Source: Dactylosporangium siamense
GTDB lineage: Bacteria; Actinomycetota; Actinomycetes; Mycobacteriales; Micromonosporaceae
Assembly: GCF_016862795.1 (NCBI RefSeq)
Contig: NZ_BONQ01000087.1
Span: forward strand, 1 to 64,000
Direction of reading: 5' to 3'
DNA length: 64,000 bases
How positions within the stretch are numbered: the stretch's first letter is position 1; every line of letters starts with the position of its first letter. This document shows positions 25,647 through 33,947 of the stretch, piece after piece. The translations under genes were made by a program, and so were the position numbers. A model generated the notes under the pieces. The model had not been told where the DNA came from. It did not search any database and worked only from the letters and a program-made list of their open reading frames with translations.

Positions 25647-26675
25647 TCATGACAGGAGGTCCTTGACCATCGGGATCACCTTGGTGCCGTAGAGCTCGAC
25701 GGCTCGCAGGCGGGCGCTGATCGGCTGGGCGCCGGCGGTGTAGATGAGGTCGAAGCGGCCGACGTCGACGGTGCCGAGCGTCCGGGCGATCTTGCGGGCG
25801 ACGGTCTCCGGTGCGCCGATGTAGAGGGAGCCGTGCTCGATCTCGGCGTCGAACTCCTGGCGGCGGATCGGCGGCCAGCCGCGCAGGGCGCCGATCCGGT
25901 CGCGGATGACTCGGTAGTGCGGCCAGAACACCTCCTTGGCCTCTTCGTCGGTGTCGGCGACGAAGCCCGGCGAGTGCATGCCGACGGGGTGCGCGGTGGT
26001 GCCGAGCTGGTCGGCGGCTCGGCGGTACAGCTCGATGTACGGGCCGAAGCGCGAAGGCTGGCCGCCAATGACGGCGAGCATGAGGGGCAGACCGTGCCGG
26101 GCGGTCCGCACGACCGACTGCGGCGAGCCGCCGACGCCGACCCAGGTGGCGAGGCGGCCGGACTCGGTCTTCGGGAAGACGTCGGCGTCCACGAGCGGGG
26201 CGCGCGTCGTGCCGCTCCAGGTGACCGGCCGCTCGTCGAGGAGCCGCACGAAGAGGTCGATCTTCTCCTCGAAGAGCACGTCGTAGTCGGCCAGGTCGTA
26301 GCCGAACAGCGGGAAGGACTCGGTGAAGGAGCCGCGGCCGAGGATGACCTCGGCCCGGCCGTGCGACAGCGCGTCGACCGTGGCGAAGCGCTGGTGCACC
26401 CGGACCGGGTCGTCCGAGCTGAGCACGGTCACGCCGGACGCGAGCCGGATGCGCGACGTCCGGGTGGCGATGCCGGCGAGCACGGTCTCGGGGGTCGACA
26501 CGGAGTACTCCGGCCGGTGGTGCTCGCCGAGCGCGATGACGTCGACGCCGAGCTGGTCGGCCAGCACCGCCTCGTCCACGACCTGCCGGATCGCGGCGGC
26601 GTAGGAGACCGGTCGGCCGTTGTCGTCGGACGGCACGTCGCCGAAGGTGTCGAGGCCGAACTCGAGATCAGACAT
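25647..26675 (-). CDS. LLM-class flavin/F420-dependent oxidoreductase
   Basis: 342-residue luciferase-like monooxygenase fold. Family features are [40 protein letters not shown] and [17 protein letters not shown]. It is a tandem paralogue of the next gene upstream, with which it overlaps by 8 bp. Cofactor (FMN or F420) and substrate cannot be told from sequence. The promoter is that of the upstream gene, under the divergent MarR regulator. Confidence 0.88.
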   Translation of the reverse strand: MSDLEFGLDTFGDVPSDDNGRPVSYAAAIRQVVDEAVLADQLGVDVIALGEHHRPEYSVSTPETVLAGIATRTSRIRLASGVTVLSSDDPVRVHQRFATVDALSHGRAEVILGRGSFTESFPLFGYDLADYDVLFEEKIDLFVRLLDERPVTWSGTTRAPLVDADVFPKTESGRLATWVGVGGSPQSVVRTARHGLPLMLAVIGGQPSRFGPYIELYRRAADQLGTTAHPVGMHSPGFVADTDEEAKEVFWPHYRVIRDRIGALRGWPPIRRQEFDAEIEHGSLYIGAPETVARKIARTLGTVDVGRFDLIYTAGAQPISARLRAVELYGTKVIPMVKDLLS

Positions 26676-27711
26676 GGCTGGGCTCCATCGTGAGCAGTTC
26701 CTGGACCCGCGGGGCGACCTCGCGACCGAGCAGTTCGATCGTGCGGGCGCGGGCCTGCAGTGGCAGGTGCATGACGTCGTACTTGAGGTCGAAGCGGCTC
26801 AGTCGCAGGTCGCGGGCGGTTGCGGCGATCTTGCGGGCGACGGTCTCGGGGGAGCCGACGAACAGGGCCCCGTGGTCGATCTCGGCCTGATACCGCTCGC
26901 GGGTCGGCGCGTAGAAGCCGCGCTCGCGGGCCAGCGCGGTCACCACCGGCTGCCAGTGGCGCCACCAGGTCTCCGCGGCCTCCTCGTCGGTGTCGGCGAC
27001 CAGGCCGAGCGAGTGCTGCCCGACCGGCAGGGTGGCGTGCCCGAACTGGGCCAGCGCGCGCTGGTGCAGCTCGACGTGGCCGGCGAAGCGTTGCGGCCGG
27101 CCGCCGATGATGGCGAGCATGAGCGGCAGTCCGTAGCGGGCGGCGCGGATCACCGAGTTCGGGCTGCCGCCGACGCCGATCCAGGTCGGGATGCCGCCCG
27201 GGCGCATGCGCGGGTGCAGCCGCTGCTCGACGAGCGGGGCGCGGACGGTGCCGGACCAGGTGACCGGATCTTCCCGCTGCAGCCGCACGAAGAGGTCGAG
27301 CTTCTCCTCGAACAACTGCTCGTAGTCGGCCAGGTCGTAGCCGAACAGCGGGAACGACTCGGTCGCCGACGCGCGGCCGAGGACGATCTGCGCCCGGCCG
27401 TTCGACACCGCGTCCAGGGTCGAGAACTCGTGATACAGCCGCACGGGGTCGTTGGTGCTGAGCACCGTGACCGACGTGCCGAGGCCGATCCGCTCGGTGG
27501 CCGTGGCGACCGCCGCGAGCAGCACGGGTGTCGCCGAGTCGTTGTGGCCGGCACGGTAGTGCTCGCCCACGCTGAACACGTCGAGGCCGACCGACTCCGC
27601 GAGCCGCGCCTCCTCGACCAGCAGTCGCAGGGTCTCGGCGTCGCTCAGGACGCGGTCACCGTCGGTGGCCACCTCGCCGAACGAGTTCAGACCCAGCTGG
27701 AAGGTCGTCAT
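26668..27711 (-). CDS. LLM-class flavin/F420-dependent oxidoreductase
   Basis: 347 residues, first gene of a three-gene unit. Key stretches are [51 protein letters not shown] and TWIGVGGSPNSV. It resembles the neighbouring LLM gene along its length, so the pair arose by duplication. The AGGAGGAG site lies directly before the ATG. The divergent MarR operator controls the start region. Confidence 0.88.
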   Translation of the reverse strand: MTTFQLGLNSFGEVATDGDRVLSDAETLRLLVEEARLAESVGLDVFSVGEHYRAGHNDSATPVLLAAVATATERIGLGTSVTVLSTNDPVRLYHEFSTLDAVSNGRAQIVLGRASATESFPLFGYDLADYEQLFEEKLDLFVRLQREDPVTWSGTVRAPLVEQRLHPRMRPGGIPTWIGVGGSPNSVIRAARYGLPLMLAIIGGRPQRFAGHVELHQRALAQFGHATLPVGQHSLGLVADTDEEAAETWWRHWQPVVTALARERGFYAPTRERYQAEIDHGALFVGSPETVARKIAATARDLRLSRFDLKYDVMHLPLQARARTIELLGREVAPRVQELLTMEPSHV

Positions 27712-27738
27712 GTCTCCTCCTGCCCGGGATCCCCGGTG

Positions 27739-27781
27739 ATTGACGTGTCAATTATTGGCACGATATGATTGACACGTCAAT
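27739..27781. promoter_or_regulatory. Divergent promoters and two MarR operators
   Basis: ATTGACGTGTCAAT (27739-27752) and its reverse complement ATTGACACGTCAAT (27768-27781) are each perfect 6+6 palindromes around two bases. Rightward, TTGACG (27740-27745) and TATGAT (27764-27769) are 18 bp apart. Leftward, TTGACG (27780-27775) and AATAAT (27756-27751) are also 18 bp apart. So each operator covers the -35 of one promoter and the -10 side of the other. The regulator should silence both units together. Confidence 0.8.
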
Positions 27782-27791
27782 TGGAGGGGTC

Positions 27792-28271
27792 ATGACGGAC
27801 GACACACCGCGGCAGCGGCGGGGGCGCCAGCTGCCGACCGTCGATGAGCTGCGGATCTGGCGGGAGTTCATCGAGACCGCGGACACGCTCCGGGCGGAGC
27901 TGGCGTCCCGGTTGCAGAGCGAGACCTCGCTGTCGACAGGGGATTATTCGGTACTCCTGGCGCTGAGCGAAGCGCCGGATCAGCGGATGCGTTCGTCGGA
28001 GCTGGCCGCGGGCGTCGGCTGGGAGCGCAGCCGGCTGTCCCACCACCTGGCCCGCATGGAGAAGCGCGGCCTCATCCGTCGCGAGGAGTGCGCCACCGAC
28101 AACCGCGGCGCCGAGGTCGTGCTGGCACCCGCGGGCGCGACGGCGTTCCGGGGCGCGACGGTGCCACACCTGCGCGCGATCCGGGAGCTGTTCGTCGACG
28201 CGCTCACCCCGGAGCAGCTGGCGGCCGCGGGCGACCTCGCCACCGCGCTGCGGGCCCGCCTGGCGCAGTGA
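27792..28271 (+). CDS. MarR-family transcriptional regulator
   Basis: 159 residues with a winged helix: SSELAAGVGWERSRLSHHL is the recognition region and MEKRGLIRREECATDNRGAE the wing. It is divergent from the LLM pair, and the two palindromes between them are the evident targets. The ATG at 27792 with GGAGGGG is chosen over an upstream in-frame ATG at 27765, which lies within the second operator. MarR proteins usually release DNA on binding a phenolic or similar ligand; none is known here. Confidence 0.9.
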   Translation: MTDDTPRQRRGRQLPTVDELRIWREFIETADTLRAELASRLQSETSLSTGDYSVLLALSEAPDQRMRSSELAAGVGWERSRLSHHLARMEKRGLIRREECATDNRGAEVVLAPAGATAFRGATVPHLRAIRELFVDALTPEQLAAAGDLATALRARLAQ

Positions 28272-28298
28272 CGCGGAGTCGCGCGAAGCGGTGCGTCA
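28269..28298. terminator. Possible bidirectional terminator
   Basis: TGACGC (28269-28274) and GCGTCA (28293-28298) form a 6-bp inverted repeat spanning the stop codons of the convergent marR and VOC genes. Weak; a hairpin is possible only if inner bases also pair. Confidence 0.3.
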
Positions 28299-29066
28299 GA
28301 AGTGCTCGCGCAGCTCGGGCAGCAGTTCGAAGGCGAGGAACGCGGCGCCGGTCGGATCCAGCAGGAAGGCGCCCAGGCCGATGCCCGCGTCGACCGGCCC
28401 GGCCATCAGCCGCCCGCCCAGCTCGGCGGCCCTGGCCGCGGTGGCCGCGCAGTCGTCGACCAGGAAGATCGTGCGCCAGTGCGCGGGCGTCCCCGGCGGA
28501 TAGTGCTCGCCCATCGGGCTCATGCCGCCGACCACCCGGTTCGTGGCCACCCACTCGTGATACTCCTGGTGGGCGCCCGCCGAGCCGGCGCGCTCGGTCC
28601 AGCCGAAGACCTTGCCGTAGAAGCTGACCGCGGCGGGCACGTCGGGCGTGACGACCTCGCTCCAGCAGATCGTGTCGGACTCGTTGACGACCTGGGTGCC
28701 GGTGAACGTCCCGCGCTGCCACGCGCCGAAGACCGCCCCGGACGCGTCGGCGAAGAGCGCGCTGCGCCCCCGCGCGCCGGCCTGCACCGGCGGCATCAGC
28801 ACGGTGCCGCCGGCGTCGCCGACCAGGCCCGCGGTCGCCTCGATGTCCTCGGTCGAGATGTAGCTCAGCCAGGCCGAGGGCCGGCCGGGTGCCGGAGCGA
28901 GCCCGGCGACGGCCAGGTCGCGCAGCAGGAACGTGGTGGTTCCGTCGTCGGCCGCGGTGGCCGTCCAGCCGAAAAGGCCGCCGTAGAAGGCCGCGGAGGC
29001 AGCGGGATCGGCGCTGGTCAGCACCGTCCAGCACGGTGTCGCGGGGGCGTAGCCACGTACTCGCAC
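28296..29066 (-). CDS. Two-domain VOC protein, paralogue of 16101-16850
   Basis: 256 residues in two vicinal-oxygen-chelate modules: RGYAPATPCWTVLTSADPAAS and CWSEVVTPDVPAAVSFYGKV begin the halves. GTG start with GAGGAG 7 nt upstream. It is divergent from an ArsR-like regulator with an operator-like palindrome in the gap, so the regulator may also control it. Substrate unknown. Confidence 0.85.
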   Translation of the reverse strand: MRVRGYAPATPCWTVLTSADPAASAAFYGGLFGWTATAADDGTTTFLLRDLAVAGLAPAPGRPSAWLSYISTEDIEATAGLVGDAGGTVLMPPVQAGARGRSALFADASGAVFGAWQRGTFTGTQVVNESDTICWSEVVTPDVPAAVSFYGKVFGWTERAGSAGAHQEYHEWVATNRVVGGMSPMGEHYPPGTPAHWRTIFLVDDCAATAARAAELGGRLMAGPVDAGIGLGAFLLDPTGAAFLAFELLPELREHF

Positions 29067-29108
29067 CGACAGCTCCTCATCGAGAAATGATCACTCACGA
29101 TAAGAAAA

Positions 29109-29149
29109 AAGGTCTGACCTTAGATCATCCGAAGAGCCATGAATACCCT
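29109..29149 (+). promoter_or_regulatory. ArsR-like gene promoter with palindrome
   Basis: AAGGTCTGACCTT (29109-29121) has perfect 6-bp arms. It overlaps TTAGAT (29120-29125), which is 18 bp before TACCCT (29144-29149). TACCCT lies 6 nt from the GTG, so the transcript is probably leaderless. Autoregulation is likely. Confidence 0.55.
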
Positions 29150-29155
29150 GGTTGC

Positions 29156-29758
29156 GTGGCTGATGAGACGGCTGATGAGATTCCGGTCAGGCTGGAGCCG
29201 GGCCGCGCGCAGATCCGGGACGCGGCGACCATGCGCGCGCTGGCGCATCCGGCGAGGATCGCGATCCTCGATCGGCTCTTCGACGGGGGTGAACCGGCGA
29301 CGGCGACGGAGCTGGCTGAGGTCTGCGGGCTGTCGCCCAGCGCGACCAGCTACCACCTGCGAGAGCTGGCCAAGGTCAAGCTCATCGAGCAGGCGCCGAG
29401 CCGCGGCGACGGGCGGGAGCGGGTCTGGCGCAGCCAGCTGCAGGGGCTCACCATCGAGGCCGGCCCGGAGGGCGGGGCGGCGGAGAAGGCCGCCGACCGC
29501 GAGCTGTCGGCGATGTTCCTGGAGATCGAGGACGCCCGGGCCCGGTCGTGGCTGGCCCGTCGCGATCAGGAGTCGTACGAGTGGTACACGGCCGCGACCT
29601 CGGCCGACATGCAGATCCAGGTGACCGCGGCCGAGCTGCAGGAGCTCAACGACCAGGTGCTCGCACTGTTCGACCGGTACGCCAGATCGCGCCGCGTCGA
29701 TCCGCCGGAGGGGTCTCGCCAGGTGAACGTGACGTACCGGACCTTTCCCCGTACATAG
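29156..29758 (+). CDS. ArsR-like winged-helix regulator
   Basis: 200 residues. MRALAHPARIAILDRLFDGG and AEVCGLSPSATSYHLRELAK are the ArsR-type helix-turn-helix; the C-terminal 110 residues are helical and typical of longer ArsR/HTH_20-type regulators. No metal-binding Cys pair is evident. It is followed 45 bp later by an MFS transporter, with which it may form an operon, suggesting control of export of an unknown compound. The GTG start at 29156 fits the leaderless TACCCT box. Confidence 0.82.
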   Translation: MADETADEIPVRLEPGRAQIRDAATMRALAHPARIAILDRLFDGGEPATATELAEVCGLSPSATSYHLRELAKVKLIEQAPSRGDGRERVWRSQLQGLTIEAGPEGGAAEKAADRELSAMFLEIEDARARSWLARRDQESYEWYTAATSADMQIQVTAAELQELNDQVLALFDRYARSRRVDPPEGSRQVNVTYRTFPRT

Positions 29759-29803
29759 GGCGGCGTCTGGCGATCAAGAGATGTGAAGGACTATTTTCGA
29801 AGC

Positions 29804-31054
29804 ATGTCCTTCACATCTGCTCGTGACGTGTACCTGCTCGCGGCCGCGCGGGGTGTCTCGTTCCTCGGGGACTTCACGGCCGCGACCGCGATCCTGCTGG
29901 CGTTGCAGGAGCGCGGGGCGGGCGGACCGGCGGTCGCCGCTGTCCTCATCGCCTCCGTGCTGCCGGTCGTCGTGCTCGCGCCGCTGGTCGGGCGGCTCGT
30001 GGACCGGGTCGACAGCCGGGTGCTGCTGACCACCGTCGGCCTCGGCCAGGCCGCCTGCTGCGCCGCGATGGCGCTCACCACCAGCACCTGGCTGCTCATC
30101 GCGCTGGTCGCGCTGCTCGCCGCGGGGGTGGCGGTCACGACGCCGACGTTCAACGCGCTACTGCCCGACATGGCAGGCCCCGACGGCGTCGGCAGGGCGA
30201 TGGCGATCGGACAGACCGCCAACTCCATCGGCGCGCTCGCCGGGCCGGCACTGGCGGGGGTGCTCGTCGGCGCGTTCGGCCTGCGGGTGCCGCTGCTGAT
30301 CGATGCCGGCACCTACCTGGCGGTGGTCGTCGCGGGGCTGCTGCTGCACACCCGCCGGAAGGCGGCGGCACTCCAGGCGCCGGGCGCTGGTCGTACACCA
30401 TGGAAAATCCGGGATGACAGATTCCTGTTGGCGCTGGTGTGCCTGGTCGGGGCCATCGTGCTCGCGCTCAACGTCAACATGGTCGTCGGGGTGTTCTACA
30501 TCCGCGGGACGCTCGGCGGCAGTCCGGCCGAGTATGGGCTGGTCGAGGCCGCGTGGATGGGTGGCATGCTGGCCGGCGGGTGGCTCGCCGCGGCCCGCAC
30601 CCGCGACGACGGCCAGCTCGGGCGCATCATGGTCCTGCTCCACCTGACGACGGCCGCGGTCGTGCTGCTGTCGGGGTTCGCCGGCACGATGCTGATGCTC
30701 TATCCGCTGTGGCTGCTCGGCGGGGCGATGAACGGCGCGGAGAACAACTTCCTCGGCGTCATCTCCGCCCGGCGCGTCCCCGCCGCGGTGCGCGGAGCGT
30801 TCTTCGCCCGCATCGGCGCCGTGGTCAACGCCGCCAACCTGATCGGCTACGCCGCCGGCGGTGTCCTCGTCGACCGCTTCGAGCCCCGGCACATCATCAT
30901 CGCCTGCGGCGTGGCCGGCCTGCTCTCCGTCGCGACCTTCGGCGGCTGGATGTGGCGGGTCAGCTCGGCGGCTGGGTCAGCAGTTGTTTCGTCACTTCCC
31001 GGCACGTCTTCGTCCCGTAGTCCTTCCCCAGCGTGCTCGGGTAGTGCGCCATGA
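29804..31054 (+). CDS. MFS drug/metabolite exporter
   Basis: 416 residues (from ATG 29804), 12 predicted helices. GVSFLGDFTAATAILL and the loop LVGRLVDRVDSRVLL with the MFS-type R/D pattern mark the N-half; the C-half ends at GGWMWRV. A GTG at 29783 is an alternative start. The last roughly 30 residues (SSAAGSAVVSSLPG onward) are low complexity and encoded antisense to the serine hydrolase at 30960, so the original stop may be lost. It follows an ArsR-like regulator. Confidence 0.85.
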   Translation: MSFTSARDVYLLAAARGVSFLGDFTAATAILLALQERGAGGPAVAAVLIASVLPVVVLAPLVGRLVDRVDSRVLLTTVGLGQAACCAAMALTTSTWLLIALVALLAAGVAVTTPTFNALLPDMAGPDGVGRAMAIGQTANSIGALAGPALAGVLVGAFGLRVPLLIDAGTYLAVVVAGLLLHTRRKAAALQAPGAGRTPWKIRDDRFLLALVCLVGAIVLALNVNMVVGVFYIRGTLGGSPAEYGLVEAAWMGGMLAGGWLAAARTRDDGQLGRIMVLLHLTTAAVVLLSGFAGTMLMLYPLWLLGGAMNGAENNFLGVISARRVPAAVRGAFFARIGAVVNAANLIGYAAGGVLVDRFEPRHIIIACGVAGLLSVATFGGWMWRVSSAAGSAVVSSLPGTSSSRSPSPACSGSAP

Positions 31055-31817
31055 TCCCGATCGTCCAGCCGTCGCCGACGGCCATGCACGCGATGTGCCA
31101 CTGGCCGTCGTCCCGGGCCAGCCAGCCGTTCTTGATCGCGGTCGTCTTCTGCACCTCCGCCGGCAGCACCTCGATCGGCCCGAACCGCCCCGGCCCGCGC
31201 ACGTTGCGCATCTCGTTGAGCAGCCAGCCGGTCCACTTGGGCCCGGCCGCCCGGCCGTCGCCGATGCACTTCGCCAGCCGCGCCACGTCCCGCGCCGACA
31301 TCTGCGTGAGGCTCCACGAGTTCTGCGTCCCCTTGGTCTCCGTGAGCCCGCAGGTCGTGATCATCCGCTTGATCGAGGTCAGGTTGCCGTTCTGGACGTG
31401 ATACTTGAACGTGTTCTCCGTCTCGGAGTCACGGATCATGCGCGATAGTTCCTGCAACGCGGCGGCCGCGGGCTGCTTGTTCTGCTCCGCCTGCCGCCGC
31501 AGCCAGTCCGCCGCCACCCACGCCTTGGCCATGCTCGCGGTGTCGCTCGTCGTGTACGGCGTCGACCCGTACAGCTTGTCTTCCTTCAGGTCGTAATACG
31601 CCCAGGACCAGAAGCCCTTGACGCTCATCGTCACCGGCTGCGTCGGCGTGAACAGCGGACCGCTGGCGCTCGGGCTCGCCGCCGGGCTCGGGCCGTCCGC
31701 GGCCTCGCTGGTCGCCGCCGCCGGTTGCTGCTGGGCGTTTTGCGGCTTCTGTTCCGAAGGCGTGCTGCAGCCGGCCAGGACGATGGCGCAGACCAGCACT
31801 GCGAGGGGGCGTCGCAC
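30960..31817 (-). CDS. Serine hydrolase lipoprotein, beta-lactamase-like fold
   Basis: 285 residues from GTG 31817. The signal peptide ends in a lipobox, LAGC (Cys17), followed by a Pro/Ala/Ser linker, so it is a cell-surface lipoprotein. The catalytic-type motif SMAK (Ser about 95) fits SxxK; the equivalents of SxN and KTG are TEN (in SETENTFKYH) and KNG. The paralogue at 32832-33710 has SDN. It resembles class A beta-lactamase/penicillin-binding proteins, but the changed motifs make activity uncertain. TACTCT sits 6 nt before the GTG. Its 3' end overlaps the MFS gene by 95 bp. Confidence 0.75.
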   Translation of the reverse strand: MRRPLAVLVCAIVLAGCSTPSEQKPQNAQQQPAAATSEAADGPSPAASPSASGPLFTPTQPVTMSVKGFWSWAYYDLKEDKLYGSTPYTTSDTASMAKAWVAADWLRRQAEQNKQPAAAALQELSRMIRDSETENTFKYHVQNGNLTSIKRMITTCGLTETKGTQNSWSLTQMSARDVARLAKCIGDGRAAGPKWTGWLLNEMRNVRGPGRFGPIEVLPAEVQKTTAIKNGWLARDDGQWHIACMAVGDGWTIGIMAHYPSTLGKDYGTKTCREVTKQLLTQPPS

Positions 31818-31890
31818 CCCACGAGAGTACGCGCTGTGACAATGGCCGCCCCGCCCGCTTGAGCGACGGATCCTGGGGCACCATGGCGGT
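31818..31890. promoter_or_regulatory. Divergent serine hydrolase/mqnA promoter region
   Basis: TACTCT lies 6 nt before the hydrolase GTG on the minus strand (31829 to 31824); CACCAT (31879-31884) lies 6 nt before the mqnA GTG. mqnA has no ribosome-binding site. Both starts therefore look leaderless, mqnA with a weaker box. Confidence 0.4.
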
Positions 31891-32739
31891 GTGCCTGCAC
31901 TGCAGCGGCCCCGCGTCGGCCACATCCAGTTCCTGAACTGCCTGCCGCTCTACTGGGGCCTGATGCGCTCGGGCGCGCTGATCGACGTCGACCTGCACAA
32001 GGATTCCCCCGAGCGGCTGAGCGCCGCGCTCGTCGCCGGCGACCTCGACGTCGGCCCGATCACGCTGGTCGAATACCTGCGCAACGCCGCCGACCTGCTG
32101 CTCCTGCCGGACATCGCGGTCGGCAGCGACGGACCCGTCCTCTCGGTCAACCTGGTCTCGACGGTGCCACTGTCGTCGCTGTCCGGCCGTCGCGTCGCCC
32201 TGGGCGCCACGTCGCGGACCGGGGTCATGCTCGCGCAGATGTACCTGGAGTCGAAGGTCGGCGTCACGCCCACGTACTTCCAGAGCCCGCCCGACCTGGC
32301 CCGCATGCTCGACGAGGCCGACGCCGCCGTGATCATCGGCGACGTGGCGCTGCGGGCCCTGCACGACGCCCCGCAGCACGGCTGGACCGTCACGGATCTC
32401 GGGCAGGCCTGGCGGGACTGGACCGGGCTGCCGATGGTCTTCGCGGCGTGGGGGGTCCGGCGGTCCTTCGCCGAGGCCCATCCCGGCCTGGTCAAGGACG
32501 TGCACCAGGCGTTCCTGCGGTCGAAGGATCTCTGCCTGACGGAGCTGGACGAGGTCGCCGAGGCGGCGGCGCGATGGGAGACGCTGTCGGCTGCGGCGCT
32601 GGCGCACTACTTCCGGGTGCTGGACTTCTCGCTCGGGGATCGCCAGGTCGAGGGGATCCGCGAGTTCGCTCGCCGGGCGGCTGAGCGGGGTGCTGTGCCG
32701 GCGCTGCCGTTGGGTGGGCCTGAGTTCTTCGTGGGTTGA
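31891..32739 (+). CDS. mqnA: Chorismate dehydratase MqnA
   Basis: 282 residues, first enzyme of the futalosine pathway: it converts chorismate to 3-enolpyruvylbenzoate. The start GHIQFLNCLPLYWGL is the MqnA signature, followed by DVGPITLVEYLRN and the TSRTGVMLAQMYLE segment of the periplasmic-binding-protein-like fold. Length is normal. It is flanked by two serine hydrolases instead of other mqn genes. GTG start. Confidence 0.93.
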   Translation: MPALQRPRVGHIQFLNCLPLYWGLMRSGALIDVDLHKDSPERLSAALVAGDLDVGPITLVEYLRNAADLLLLPDIAVGSDGPVLSVNLVSTVPLSSLSGRRVALGATSRTGVMLAQMYLESKVGVTPTYFQSPPDLARMLDEADAAVIIGDVALRALHDAPQHGWTVTDLGQAWRDWTGLPMVFAAWGVRRSFAEAHPGLVKDVHQAFLRSKDLCLTELDEVAEAAARWETLSAAALAHYFRVLDFSLGDRQVEGIREFARRAAERGAVPALPLGGPEFFVG

Positions 32740-32745
32740 CGCTCA

Positions 32746-32765
32746 CCGAAAGATTACTTTTTCGG
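32746..32765. terminator. AT-rich hairpin between convergent genes
   Basis: CCGAAA (32746-32751) pairs with TTTCGG (32760-32765) around an A/T-rich loop, in a conspicuously A/T-rich spot between the mqnA and serine hydrolase ends. Confidence 0.4.
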
Positions 32766-32831
32766 ATGTGCTAGTGTCAGGGAAGCGGGGCGAGGACACG
32801 ACGTCGGTGCTGTGCCAGTTGGACGCGACTC

Positions 32832-33710
32832 CTACGCCTGCAACTGCCGGGTCACGCTGGAGCAGATGTCGGCGCCGTAGTTCATGCCCTTCGACGTCGG
32901 GTACACGGTCAACACGCTGAGCACCCACTCGGTGCCGATGGCCATGCAGTTGACGTGCCACTTGCCGTCGCTGCGGGCGATCCAGCCGTTCTTCACCGCC
33001 GTTGACTCCTTCTCCGTGGCCGGCAGTGCGGGCACGACCCCGAACTCCTGGCTGCCACTGACGTTGCGCATCTCGGTGAGGACCCAGTCGGTCCACTTGG
33101 CGCCGGCCGCGCGACCGTCGCCGATGCAGGCTCCCATGCGGGCGGCGTCGCGGGCCGAGACCATGGTGCTGGCCCAGTCGATGAAGGCCTTGCTGTCGGT
33201 GAGCCCGCACATCTGCACCAGCCGCGTGATGCTGGCCGAGCGCCCGTTGAGCCCCCAGAAGTACGAGGCCGCCGTGTTGTCGCTGTTGCGGATCATCGAG
33301 GTGAGCTGGCGGAGGTTCGAGGTGCTGGGGTTCGGGGTGCGGCGGAGGTAGTCCGCGGCCAGCCAGGCCTTGATCATCGAGGCGGTGCGCTGGGTGGTGG
33401 CGGCGTTGGTGGAGCCGGCCATCGCGCCGGTGCGCCGGTCGAGCACGGTCCAGGACCAGAAGCCGGTGGCGTTGACGGTGACCGCGGCGGGATGCAGCAG
33501 CGCCGGCGGGAGGCTCGGGGCGGCGGGCGCCGCCGGTGCGGCCTTGCGGGTGGCTTCCGTCTGCGGCGACGCGGGTGCACTGACGGCGGCCGGGGCGGCC
33601 GCGCTGGAGCCGTGATCGTCCAGCATCTCGCTGCCCCACACGTACGGCACGCCGACCATCACTGCGACGGCGAACAATATGAACACGGTGAATCCGACGC
33701 GCTTGCGCAT
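32832..33710 (-). CDS. Membrane-anchored serine hydrolase, beta-lactamase-like
   Basis: 292 residues. A signal anchor (FTVFILFAVAVMVGVPYVWG) and an Ala/Pro linker precede a penicillin-recognising-like domain with SMIK (Ser111), SDN in RNSDNTAASYFWG and KNG in AVKNGWIARSDG. SxxK and SxN are intact; only KTG is altered to KNG. Sequence parallels the gene at 30960: GFWSW, MIKAWLAADYLR, EMRNVSG, CIGDGRAAG-KWT. Likely an extracytoplasmic peptidase-like protein. The ATG has GGGAGGGA about 11 nt upstream. Confidence 0.8.
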   Translation of the reverse strand: MRKRVGFTVFILFAVAVMVGVPYVWGSEMLDDHGSSAAAPAAVSAPASPQTEATRKAAPAAPAAPSLPPALLHPAAVTVNATGFWSWTVLDRRTGAMAGSTNAATTQRTASMIKAWLAADYLRRTPNPSTSNLRQLTSMIRNSDNTAASYFWGLNGRSASITRLVQMCGLTDSKAFIDWASTMVSARDAARMGACIGDGRAAGAKWTDWVLTEMRNVSGSQEFGVVPALPATEKESTAVKNGWIARSDGKWHVNCMAIGTEWVLSVLTVYPTSKGMNYGADICSSVTRQLQA

Positions 33711-33912
33711 GGGTCGGTGGTCCCTCCCTGGCGGTCGCACCCATTGCATCGACCGCTGGTCATGAGCAGGTATTGCCGGTGTTACCACCACGTAAGCGAT
33801 CAGGGGTGACGCCTCGTGATGATCCCGGACAGTCTCTCCTTCCAACGCATTCGCCGCAGCCCGGACGCGCTCAAAAGTCGCTGGTAGTTGCCTCGACGGT
33901 TGTGACACCTTC

Positions 33913-33940
33913 TTGCAGGGAAGGTTGGATGCTGTAACAC
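33913..33940 (+). promoter_or_regulatory. Possible paaA promoter
   Basis: TTGCAG (33913-33918) and TAACAC (33935-33940), 16 bp apart, the second 7 nt before the GTG. The last base of the -10 is atypical. The rest of 33711-33947 shows no gene. Confidence 0.3.
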
Positions 33941-33947
33941 TGAGAGG

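Noticed and set aside
32736-32831. Promoter between mqnA and the serine hydrolase
   Set aside because: TTGACG and TAGTGT exist but their spacing is far too wide and no gene follows on that strand; a hairpin is the better reading.
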